A DNA stretch of 64,000 nt from Burhinus oedicnemus (lineage: Eukaryota; Chordata; Aves; Charadriiformes; Burhinidae). The notes under the pieces are model-generated. The model did not search any database and was not told where the DNA came from. It worked only from the letters and a program-made list of their open reading frames with translations. Below, one piece after another: positions 37,828 through 50,062 of this stretch. The position numbers and the translations under genes were made by a program. The first letter of the stretch is position 1. Every line of letters starts with the position of its first letter. The DNA lies in assembly GCA_008921705.1 (NCBI GenBank), contig VFFE01009145.1:149934-213933 (forward strand), read 5' to 3'.

Positions 37828-40800
37828 CTGTATCAAGCAGTAAAGAAATCAGTCTAGTTTCTGATCATATAGCTGTATGTCTGTCCATAGGAAGGAGAAG
37901 ATTATACAAAGGAGAAGATATGCTCCCTAAAAGTTGCTTTGTGACTAGGTAGACTTTGGTGGAGACCTGACACAATTTTTAAAGTTATCTATGTACAACT
38001 TTTCTTGGTGTTACTAAGTTGTTTGGCTTAGACATTTGTCCCATTTCCAAAGAAAGTGGTTCAATGGATGCACTTGATTCTGTTAAATAATTAGATTAGA
38101 CATCTAGTCCGTATTCCCTGGCTGTGTACAGTCTAGTCACATGTACTCTTGGTGTGTCAGTTAGGAAAGGGATGCAGAAATCTCTGGCCTGTATAATGCC
38201 ATGAAAGACAGATCCTTGAGTAATCTGAGTTACTCACATTAGCTTGAAGTTCTTTGGCTCTCTCATACATATCTGACAAGGCAGCAACAAATGGGCCCCT
38301 CTGTTTTTTCTTCACGTCAAACTCCCATATTCCAAACAAATCAAACACTCTAGAGCACAAGCAGGATGTGGAGTTGCCCAGTTTACAAATTATCTGGGTG
38401 ATTACAGCAGTTTATGCGTATTTGGCAACCTTCAGCCTTCAATGAAAACACTGAACTCAAAAAAGTCATAGGATCCATCTGTGAGATGGCTATGAAAATG
38501 GTGTGGTGGCTAGGGTCATGCCTTGACTGACAGTCATATAAGCATTCTCACCCCATCTGAGTTGTTAACATAGCAAACTCTCACATCACATTTACTGTTG
38601 CTGCACCTATGGTTTTGACCACAGTGACAAATCACATCTGCTGCTTAACTGCATGTGTGAAAATACAGCTGAGTTCCTGCTCGACAGGGAATGATAGACT
38701 TTGTTTCAGGTCTCTACACAGCATTTTTCAGACTGCAGACAGTGATAAAGAGGACCTCAACATCTTCAATATAAGGAGCAAAGCAGCAAAGAACTTGCGG
38801 TTTCTAGAAGACAGAGGTTCTTGATTGCTGCCAAGAGGATTTGGGATGTCTTCAGTCAGGGCAGAGGGGGCATACTGAAAAAGCCAGAAGAAAGTGTGGG
38901 ATTGGAAGAAACAGAAGAAGCAGGAGAGGGTACTACGTAGGTAGCATTCTCTTGGCAAGCTGTGTAAGTGTGACTCTGCTTTATGTCTGGCACTGACCGG
39001 CCTTTCCCCCCACTCAGGTTGAGAGCTAAAGATGCCTGATTTCTACTGTGAAATTGCAATGAATGGAGGATGTATGCATATACCAGGAAGGGGTATATCA
39101 CTCTCAATATGGACCTTCCAGCATGAAAGTCCAGGATAAGATTCACTACCATAAGTATCTCTTCCACAATATATTAGAAAGCATATTTTCAGAGTACAAA
39201 ACAGCAATAAGACAGCCATCTCCCAGGGTGTAATGAGTTTTCCCTGTGTTTTAGTGACAGTGGGAATGCATGGGTTTGTCTGTTATTACGGATATTGAAA
39301 GAAGAGCTGGTGTCTCCAGCGGTGATCGAAGTAGTGGAATTGATTTTTGGAGAAATGAACTGGGAAGAAATGGAGGGAGAGAGAGATATCTCATAGTTGA
39401 AGGTCTTAAAGAAGCAGGGGAGGATGCTGAGAGGTGAAGGCAAAGTGAACATACCAGTGAAGGCAAAGGCAGCATCCTGTCTGACCTTTCCTTCATGAGC
39501 ACTGTGACATCTCAGAGCGATGTACTCTCTGTTCTGTAGAGCTCCCTCCGCCCTCCAGTGCTCTCTTGCCCTGCTCTGGCCTTCCCTGCTGTGCTCTGTA
39601 GCAATTCGCTCTCCCAGTGAGAAAACCGAAGAACGGCAGGGAGACAGCGTTTCATGCATCGTGGGATCCAGTGTCATCCACACTGAAATAAGTGTGAAGA
39701 GTGTGGTGGGTGCTTCTGGATGTGTCATTATGATATCACAATCTATCAGATGCTGTATTTCCCAGCATCCTATTTATAAAAGTGCTGTTTTTCCCCCAGG
39801 TTAGGCTTGTTATACTTTAAACTTTAATTGCAAGCTCTTTAAAAATGGAGGCTACGTGAGATGCTTAATTTTTATTGGCAATTCTAGATGGTGCTATAAC
39901 AAATTGAGGTGACCTACTCATGTCCAGTTGCAGTAATTTGTTTAGTGAGCTGAAATGCAACATTAGGAAAAGAGTATAATAATTTTTACCTTATATCAAT
40001 GCTTGTGAAATTTTAATAATAATCTTACAGTTGAGAACTACTTTCTTCAGTCTTCTGTATTGCCTTTATTTTTAGGTCTGAAATGGTTGCCATCCTAAAT
40101 TGGGCAGAAAAAAAAAAAAGAAATGTAATGTCTTGTTCACAGCCAATTTACTGCATTCTTTTTTTTTTTTTTTTCCTTTAACTTATACAGATTCAAAACA
40201 GGATAGAAATTAAGATTTCCTTGCTGAAAAGTAGCAACTGATTTTTAGCATAGATTATTTATCATAGTATTCAAGCATGCCCCCTTTTCTGGTGATTTAG
40301 AGTACTGATCTGAACAAGAAATAGTGCATCCCTCCTTTATCGACTGACTGGTGGGTGAAAACAAGCTAAAAAAAAAATAACACCAGAAATATGTGCTCTT
40401 GCAAAACGTATTCAAGTATACTTGCATATGCAAGTGCATGATCACTTCCTAATATTGCAGAGATAGTGTTAAATTTTGGAGATGCTGTTAAAAATCCTGC
40501 TGGAAAATATGGTCCTAAGTATTTAAAGAAAGCACAAATTATTTAGGTAACATTCTTCACTTCTGAACTGAAGCTCTTTAAGGAAAGTCTGTGTTACAGC
40601 ACACACTATGAACAGGGAGTCACCACACTAGTTTGGTTTGAATAACTGAATAACTAAACTAGTGTTTCTCAACTGTCAATGTTTTTTTACTTAAATGGAC
40701 CTCTTCTCAAATTTACAAGCATGGAAGAGACTGAACGGTCACTACCCTGTGATATATTTGTGTGAAAGGCATTCATTTCCAGTGTTGGAGAGTCATGCCT

Positions 40801-43800
40801 CCTTGACTGGGCCCAAAGACCTCGTGTTAAAAGATTTTAATCTGTTCTTCCTAGGAACATGAATTCAGCTACTGGAGGAGTTCAGATCTGTCTGATTTTA
40901 CATGCAACATCAGGTTGATTTGGGTAGGAAGTGAAAAACACTGCCGGGAAAGCTTTTGTATGTGTTCTTAATGGAGAAAATAAGTGTTTGCTTATCTGCT
41001 TTGTTTAATTGAGTTGGGATTATAATTGTTCAAGTTTTCCTCCCTGACTGCTTTTGTAACGGGAGCAGTGTTTTCAGTGTATTCAGTCTTCCTGAACTTT
41101 GCTGGGTGCATTAGTCTAGCTTTATGAAGGATTTACACTTTATATTTGCTCATCATATTATTTTAATAAGAAACAAAATAAGCCCATCAGGCAAGGCTAT
41201 GAACAGTTAAAAGGAAAAGATATTTGTTACATTAAGGATTTGTAAATTGAGTGCAGCAAGATTGGCAAGGGAAGTCAGAAAAGTATTTATACTCTCAAAG
41301 GGTAACTACTATGGTTTAATAGTAGATGGCATGCAGAAAAGAACTGGTATAAAAGTTTGTGGGATGTTTTTATTCCCCAGCAGAAAACACAGAAGAAGGA
41401 AAAATAAGATGAAGGAGAACAGAAGTGTGAAAAGAGCTTTAAAGACAGCAAAATGTGTGGGAGGGAAAATGAGAACAGTTCAGTTTAAACTACTGTTTAA
41501 TAACCTAAAGGATTTCACTTGGCTTGTGACCTTCCAACACAAGCCAAGTTTGTTGCATGGGCTTTCTATTTTGGATAACAAACATATGTCAGACAAGTAA
41601 GCGCATCTGGTAATTAGAAATAAAAGTAAATTTCACAATGAATAAAGGTAGTGGCCTATGTAAAAGTAGTGGTGATTGATATAACTACATAAAAATAAAT
41701 GTATTAGTTCCAAAAATGTGAATGCTGTTATGGAAATACACTGGGAAATTATGAACTGAGAGGGGTGAAATGAGTCTGCGTGTGGAACAAAAAGAAATCT
41801 GACCTTTTAAATCATTTAGCTTTATTTCTGTCTGTTTGTCCTTTCCTGTCTATCTATACAAACTTACATATGTATTAAAGATAAAGGGAGAGTCCAGAGT
41901 TAAAAGAAAATCCCCTTTGGTCATAAACTAACCCGTAGCATTGGGAAAATAGGAGGAAATGTTACTTGAGGAAAAATTATTCGATAAATAACTAACGCAT
42001 AGTGTTGTATCTTCTGCTGAAACAGTTATTGGCTGTAACTGGCTATAGACGCTGAAGTAGGTGGGCAGAGCACTTACAGGTTCCATAGCTTTTGTTACAG
42101 TGTTTCTTTCTCTGTTTAAAGACATTTGGTATTTCTCTTTCATGTGTTTGATATTTTCCACATTTATGGGTTTTTCAAGGGTTATGAAAACAAAAATATA
42201 CTGGGCCAGTTATTTACTTCAAGCATGTATTATTATGCTTCTTGGGCACAGAAGGGAGGGAAAGAATAGTGTCTTTGATACATTTTAACGTGGAGCTTAG
42301 GAAATTCACCTAGAAAAAACAAGTATAACGTAGAAGGAAAAGAGAACAAGTTTGACACTGATGTAATATTTGGGATTTCACAAAATGCGGGTAATGAGAC
42401 AATGTTAAAGGTTGTTTTAATGAATCAGAGAGTAGGAAATAAGTAGAGCATTTTCGGAGTAGAACCAGGTTTTGATGGCAGAATAATTAGTTTTAAAAAA
42501 AATTTGGTCAAAATGCAGATTTGAATTGAGTACATTTCACAAATTCATATTGAATTTGTCAAGTTGTTTCAGTCAACTTCTCTTCTTAATTTCTCCTCTC
42601 TTCTCAAAAAAAGCCATGAGAAAATAATTTTTACTTTATGCAAAGTATTTAAAAATATTTTAATTTCATTATATGAAAAGAGTTAAAAGAAATTAGAGTG
42701 ACTTCTTTAGTAAAATAAATAAAAAACCTATGCATCTCAGCAAGTTTCTAGGGACAAATTAACTGCAGAACTCATTGGAGTTACATCACAGTAAAGGAAA
42801 TTCTTACTACCTTAAACCAATTATTCTGTCCAGCTACATATTAACTATATAGTGGTGCAAAGTAAATAAGCATATAATGAATTAAATTTGATGGAAAGCC
42901 AATATATTACCATGGTTTAAAATTTTTGTTATTCAAATTAATTAAGCAAGTATACTAGCAAATGACAAGTGCATTGTGATTTTTAGTGAACACTGGAATT
43001 AAAACCTTTAAAAGCTTCAAAATTTATTTGTAAGTTAACGAATTTTTTTTAAAAATCTGTTTTTTATTTTCTTCATTTTTAATTACCATATGATAAAAAA
43101 TCTTTTTGACAAAGGAAGTACTAGATTTATAGTTTCTTATGCCTGAACACAGTGTTGTTGCATGGAGTGTTTTGTATCTAACTGAAGCATGAGCCCTGCA
43201 AGTTGCATTTGGTAAGGTATTGATTATTTCCTTTTAAAAATAAATTAAAAAAATACATAATTTATCACTGACTTTCATAGAGCATTAACTAAGTTTTAGT
43301 TTATCCAAATTTCCCCTGAGGTGAAAGTCATTTTTAAACCTTGCATTAGTCGATCAAGTTCACCTTAATATTCAAATCATCCATTTTACAAGTTTCCCTT
43401 GGAGCTGTTTGTCAGAAGCCCTAAAGTCACTCGAAAAGCTTTGCACACCATGGTGAGCTTCAGATAGCAGTTGCCGTTTATTCTTTTTCTATGGCTTTTT
43501 TCCTTCTACAGTTATTCTCTCCTATTTTTATAGATACTTCCTTGTTCTTTGTGACATGATTCATGAAGACTGTTTTTAAAATGTATGGTGATCATTGTGC
43601 ATCATGAAGATGAGATCCTTTACCTATGTTTTGTGAGTATGAAGTTATGAAATGTGAGAAAATGCTATCCTGTCCTACTTTTTCCCTGTACCAGTAAATC
43701 TCATCTATTGCTTCCACAAATGCATGTATCTCCTTAGAATTCCAGAGTTTCTAGGACCTTTGGAGACAATGGTGTTACACAGATTTACACCAACTGTAAG

Positions 43801-46800
43801 GGTAAAATGATACTATTTTTAATTAATTGATAAAAAGATCCAAAGAATGAACCTGGTCCATTTTTTCCCCCCAAAATAAAATTGAGTAAATCTTACATTT
43901 TATGTTAACCCCAACTTATTTTGAACATATGTACACTTTCAAAAAAATTATTATTTATAAACTGTTTCCTTACATTGATACTTCTTGTAATGGATCTGGG
44001 TGTAGAAACGTTGAGGACTTATAGGAACTTGGACTACTCGCTGGCTTGGGAATAATTCACATTAGTTACTGTCTACTTCATCTCAACTTATTTTTTGGTG
44101 TGGAAATTAACTCTCTTATACCCATGGTGCCATGGAAAACATAAGCTACTTTTTTAATAGCTTGTAGATCAAATAGCTCAACTCTGGGAAACGAGTTCCA
44201 ATAAAAGCTCCATTTTGTTATGCTGGGCAGCAAATCCTTATTATAGGAGCCATCTTCATTATTCATTGGCATTTTCGTAACTTAAAGTTTCCTCCAAGTA
44301 CAGTTAACATTTGATGATGGAAAATGAAGACCAATAAGCTGTACAGTGTATGTGCTTTGTAAAATGAATTGGCCTTTTGGGAATAGAAGAGCTGCAACTT
44401 TAGAGGTAACAATTATGTTTTTATGGCCCAAGACAGAAATAAAATGTTGAAATGGGAAATTAATGCAAAAGCTTAGTAGGAAAATTATAAGAAGCTTAGA
44501 ATCTGAGCATGTAAAAAATTCATTGTAATGTATCTGAGTATCTGTTTATGAATGATCAGTTACATAGCAGCTAAGAGTTGTAAATAAGGTTATAGTATCC
44601 CATTTTTCTAACATCAAATACTGGCTAAAAATCTTTTTATTAAAAACGTCTGTCATGTGGGTTCTATTTCCTTTTTCCTTAGGTTCCTTTTTCCTTAGGT
44701 TCCTTTTTCCTTAGATTCCATTTTCCTCAGGTTCCATTTTCCTCATTGCTTAAGGTAATAATTAAACACAGAATGATTTATGAATCGAAGATCACTCCAA
44801 TTGCTAGTTTAATGACTAACAGATAATGATAGAGAATATGGATATGAAGAAATATTAGTTGGATACTGTAAGCTTCAGAGTCATTTATGATGTTACATTA
44901 GAGGTGATATTTTGTCAGTCTGCAGAAGTTGTCAAAGCAAAAAAACGATCAGCAGTGAGATAAGAGTGGCTACCTAAAAGTGCCTTAAAGAGCATCTGAA
45001 ATCCATACTGTGATAATGCTTGAAAATTTATATATCAAAATCGCTGGTGGACAGTGCTGGCTAGTGTCATCTTGCTTATTTTTCAATTTGTTATGCTGCT
45101 GTCCATTTGAGTTAAAAAGAGTCTATGATGGCTGGAAGCAGTTAGCAATAGTGTAGACAGGGATGTAACATGCTGCATAACCTTTATTAATAAAGGCTTC
45201 CATAAAATCCAAAATTGTATTAAAAATTCCCATCCAACTCGCTACCCATAGGAATTAAATTCATCCTTTTTTGAATTTATTTCATATGGTTAAAATTTTC
45301 GTGCTCTAGTATCTGCATGCATATTTCCATGTGCAGTGTGTGTATATGCCATGTGCAGGATAAAAGCCCCATTTTTAAGCAGTTTTAAGCTTCCAGTTGC
45401 TGAGAAGCAAACCTTTGGTTTGCAGGAGTGCGTAGCAGATGCCATTCACTTATGCACATCTGGCTTTATATTAGTGCTGGAAAGACTTGAGTGTATGTCA
45501 GAAAGGGCAGAAAATTATTCATTTTTGTGTCAGAGAGACCCCATCCCAGTTCGGGGTGAAGCTATTGTACTCAGAGTTTTGCACAAGCACATTAAACCAA
45601 AGAAATAAATAGTGTCTTATCCTACTTAAAATACTTTTAAAGTATGAATGATAAGGTTAAAGGATGTTGTGGTTTCCCAAGGTCTTGCAGAAAATTTGTG
45701 CCAGAGTGAGAGAGTGAAGACAGACAACTTACTGATAGTTCCTTACACTTCAGCATCACATCGGTATACAAATAGCAAAGAAACATTTTCAGGGAAGGCA
45801 AGGTAAGTCCCTAAAAAATTGGAGGACCATAAAAAAAATAAAGAGATTTTAGGTTTTCTGGATGGTGCACAGGTAAAAATAAGCACTTTCAAACAGAGTC
45901 CATGCCAGGCAGCAGAATGAGCCGGGAGTTGCCTGAAGCCAACGTTTGTTCATTGTCCAGATAGAGATGGACTGGGAAATAGGAAGTGCTGAGACCAAGA
46001 GCTGGTTTTAAAACTCAGAACTTCAAAGGCATTTCCTTGAAATCCCCAGCCTGAGGTACTGTCTTGCTGATAGATATCTATTTAGGCTGCCTGAAAAGCA
46101 ATGTTTTCAGTTTTCAAAAAATTTGAGGCGGTTACTTTGGGTTTTGTTCAGAGTGTAGCTGTAGTCCCCAATTAGCACTTTCAGACTGAGAGTGAGTTCA
46201 CAGGCTACAGGTGACTAAATTCTGCTTAAACCTCTTCAGACACAGAAACCGAGATGAGGGACAGGGAAATTTAGGGTGGAGGTTTACCTTCAATTCTTGA
46301 AGTGTTCCCTCTCTCTTCTTAAAGGAAAGCCATAACAGTAAGTCAAAGTCCCATATCCCTGTCTTCTGTTGTTTTTCTATTTCTTGTGCAGTCTTGAGGA
46401 AAAAAAAGCACAGATTGCTAAAAGGTTTTCTACTAGTAGGGAGGCTATGGGCAGTTTAGGGAGTTGGTGTAAATGATTTATCTTTAATTTTGTGAGCTGA
46501 CAGTTCTGTTTATTTGACAGAATAAAGAAACATAGTGTTAACTTTGCAGTAAACTGGGAACTGCTGCTGAGAATTGCCAGTTGAGCAGTGGTCAGCCCAG
46601 TAATTCAGAAGGAAGTTGTTCTGGGTTTTCCAACAGCCAGACTGGTGTTAGTTTTGTGTGCAATTACCCATCCAAATCAATTCTTATTTTGTATATAGTT
46701 CACAAAAAAGAGAGATAAACAGATGCAGTAGAATATCTGACCAGTAGGTGGAAAATAGCAAAAAACCCAGAACATCAAATATGTTCAGCATTATGTGTTT

Positions 46801-49253
46801 AATAGGAAGCTATTACTATTGATTTTTTTTTATTTTTTTATTCACCATTCCTTAAAAAGGTTTGCATTTTTATAATGCTTTTTTTGTCAATATGTTTCAG
46901 CAAACTGCTTCTGTCTGATCTGTGTAATAGTCTCGGTGCTAACACAGATCAAAGTGTATCAGATGTTTCACAGTGCACAACTTAATGAAATGTGACTTAC
47001 ATGATTTTCAGTAATTTAAGCATCCAGCAAAGTGTCATCCAGGGGTGCTGGTGGCAGATGTGCAGGTGGAAAGCTGAGCACACCTGACTGAGCTCTTTGA
47101 AAGGAAGGCTGGGGCCACCCTCCCTCATGGAGCACGAAGTGCTGGCTCGTGCAGCCACCATATGCTAGGCCACTTAGGTGGCACTAAAAGATCTGATTTT
47201 GAGATGTATGGTCTTTTTAGGTTTTTTCTCCTAACTAAAGGCTAAGTGATAGAAATCTGCAACATTTCATGGGCCCAACTCTGCCTCCATCTCTTGTTCA
47301 CAACAGTGCCCATCATCATAGTCACTCTGATTATCTCCTGTGGCTTTGGGAGGAAAGCTTGAGAGCTGTTTTTTTTTTTCTTCCTTTTTTTTTTTTTGTT
47401 GTGTTAAACCACAAGGTGAAATCTTCAGTACCAATTTTTTATTTCACTGGAAGTTATGTCAGCCTTGTACTAACGCTGTCTGCCAGCCTTTCCTCAGAAC
47501 AGCAGCAGAGGATTTAGTTTATTATTTAAGGGAGGAGAGGAGATACATTGCTTCTTGTCTGTCTTTATTTTGGTTTTGGTGATTTTATTTTGCTGTGCGC
47601 TTGCTACAGTAGTTCAGGAGCCCTCAAGAAAAAATACAACTCTTCACTTAAAATCACTCCTTAAACACTGAAGAAGTTGTCCTCCTTGTGACCGGATGGG
47701 TTTGCGTTATCACTTGAGTTGACTGTTAATGGACAGGCTGTTCATTTCTACTGGTTTCACAACCAGTCTAATCAGTTCATTACTGAGCTTAACTAAAGTG
47801 CTTCCCTTCCACTCTGTCCGCAAGAAAAATACTTACAAAGCAAGCAGATGGGCACTTGACTGCCTTTGCTGTCAGCGTGCACTGTGTGCTGCACTTTAGC
47901 TGGCTGGCTGGCAGTCATCCCAGCCTCTGCCCTTCCTGAGATCCTATACTACTATGCTTTGGGTTCATGGCTACCAGCATTTTACATGTTCGTTAAATAA
48001 TGCAAGACTAAGGAAGACACACATATGCATGCAGAGACAGAATCATTAAAAAAAAAAAAAAGTACTTACAGGAGTTTAACTTTTAATGTTATTGAGCAAA
48101 TGAAGATTGAAAGTAAAACATTTATTGTAGCAAAAAATTTAAGTTTAAGGGTAAATTGAATATTTTTGTTATTTTTTCTCTGCTTTGTGTGTTGGCATCT
48201 CACACAGAAGACTAATCCCTTATGACAAATAAATGCATTTTGCTATCTAATTGTTGGAAATTACATGATAACAGCCATATCGCTATGATAAAATTGTTTT
48301 GAAGATCGAACTAGATATATTTTTATTAATTCAGTATTATCCTTTCTAAATTGTCCCTCATCCAATAGAATTTCACTGTTTTTTTCTCACTCATTTTAAA
48401 AAAAAAATCTGTATAAATCCCTACACACACCCTAGCAGGAAAAATCTAAACACCAGAACATTATACATTATTTTACATAAAATATATGCCAGTCAAAAGA
48501 CCAGTAATCACCACCTGTGGATTCAAGTCCAGAATTCTTATTGTTGTTGCTCCAGTGTTCAGTACGCTTCCATTCATTAATAAGAAGTAGCTGTTGGAAA
48601 GGTTAGTTGTGTCAGTATCAGCAAGATACCTTTTAGACAAATAGTATTAAAAATGCTTTAACAGTAATAAAATTTTTATTCATCAAGGGAATTCAAAGGC
48701 TCAGAGTTTGCATTTTGGTGTGTGTAAGCAAACAGTACAAACAAGAGAAAGTGAGATTATGTTCTCTGTCTCCTGGTTCAGAATGTTTGCCATTGAAAGC
48801 TGGTTTGAATCTAGCATAGGGAAGAAACTGTAGATACATTTTGAAATAAGAAGCAGCAAAAAAGGAGGTTTTGATAGCATAAGTTGTATCACTTAAGATG
48901 GTAATTCTTTCATTTCCACAGTAACAATTTAGATAAAGGAGTAAAAGTAATAAGATATAGGACTGTTAGCAGAACTGTCTTATCATACCTTGTGTAAGGT
49001 ATACAAAGTCACTGTGCCTTGTCTGTTTAGAAAGGCTATACAACTTCACCTATGCCATTGAACAAGTTCAAGGATTTGTATACGCCATTTGTACATGAGG
49101 AAATACCATTTTGACAAAAGCAAAAAGTTTTTGGAAACATGTTAATTTGATAACATTTAAGACAAGGAAAGGATATCCTGCTAAAGTCAAAGTGGAACTA
49201 TTGGAACATTTCAGAATGGAACATTTTATTTTTCAGTAGAAAAATTCTTAGAA
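37828..49253. other. Intergenic DNA, no gene recognised
   Basis: Long AT-rich stretch. Contents noted are a poly-A/poly-T pair at about 40,110 and 40,153-40,175, a 16-bp-period minisatellite at 44,682 and homopolymers near 47,370-47,397 and 48,048. Open frames are short and unassignable. One minus-strand 112-base stretch at 38,238-38,349 looks exon-like and is discussed among the findings. Confidence 0.6.
44682..44745. repeat. Small pyrimidine-rich minisatellite, 16-bp unit
   Basis: Four consecutive 16-base units have the pattern ggttcctttttcctta. The last two drift to g(a/g)ttccattttcctca. A longer imperfect unit precedes them from about 44,660. Confidence 0.9.
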
Positions 49254-49300
49254 TTCATAGAATCATAGAATGGTTTAGGTTGAAAAGGGCCTTAAAGAAT
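49254..49300 (-). mobile_element. CR1 3'-end fragment (very short)
   Basis: The plus strand reads ttcatagaatcatagaatgg followed by tttaggttgaaaaggg. This is the reverse complement of the last bases of a CR1 and its octamer repeats. Only about 45 bases remain, consistent with extreme 5' truncation. Confidence 0.85.
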
Positions 49301-49993
49301 TGTTTAAATGTTATGTAGTATAAGATAAAATGGTTTTATAACCTCATGCTTCTGTCAACTTTTGAGTGTTCCCTCCATAAATTTTTTTTAATGGAAAACT
49401 TTTTTTCTTCATTCTATTTCATGGATTTTCCATCAGAATGAAAACCTTGTTTTTCAACTAGTTATTGAAAATTGTTATAGATACAGTGATACCATGTCCC
49501 TTACGTGGATATATTTTCATGGGTTTAAAGTGCCTTATATTGGTGCAATTAACATTACATTTTAGCATGCATAAAAAACCATAAAAACAAACCAAAACAA
49601 AAAGTGTCTTTTTTGGGAGCTGTTGAGAACTTATAAGGATTTTCTGGTATTAGTTGTTTATTACTGTGTATGCAGAATGTCATATGAACCATTGTTAATG
49701 AGATTCTTTGTTACAATAACCTAGTGAGGCAGTGGTGAATCTACCACTCACAACTTAATTTATTACAAGATTTTTATTATATTTGCAAAATGTTGCCATT
49801 TTGTTTGGTTTGCTACAAGTAAGTAGGAAATACAGCAGATTCAGGCAAATGCTTTCAGTCAAACACAGATGTGCCATCTTTGTGTAGTCCATCATCCTGT
49901 TCTGGAAAAACAGAGCTTGATCTTATGAATTCTTCTTCAGAGAAACCCTAATGATTGCTCTTTAGAGAAACTTTATCATGTTTCATCATTCAA

Positions 49994-50062
49994 GGCCCGA
50001 TCCAAAGCTCCTAGAATTCAACAGCAGTATTTATGTGGGATTCCACGGACTTTGGATCAGGA
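49994..50062. repeat. Relic of an ancient palindromic amniote repeat
   Basis: The left arm ggcccgatccaaagctc and right arm cggactttggatcagga are imperfect reverse complements about 35 bases apart. This matches the widespread old 'gatccaaagc ... gctttggatc' element also seen as a half copy at 6,957. The family name is not certain. Confidence 0.5.

Noticed and set aside
41247..41600. 117-codon plus-strand open frame rich in Lys/Arg
   Set aside because: No family resemblance. The composition follows A-rich DNA, and there are no adjacent gene signals.
45336..45608. 90-codon plus-strand open frame
   Set aside because: No family resemblance and no supporting gene structure.
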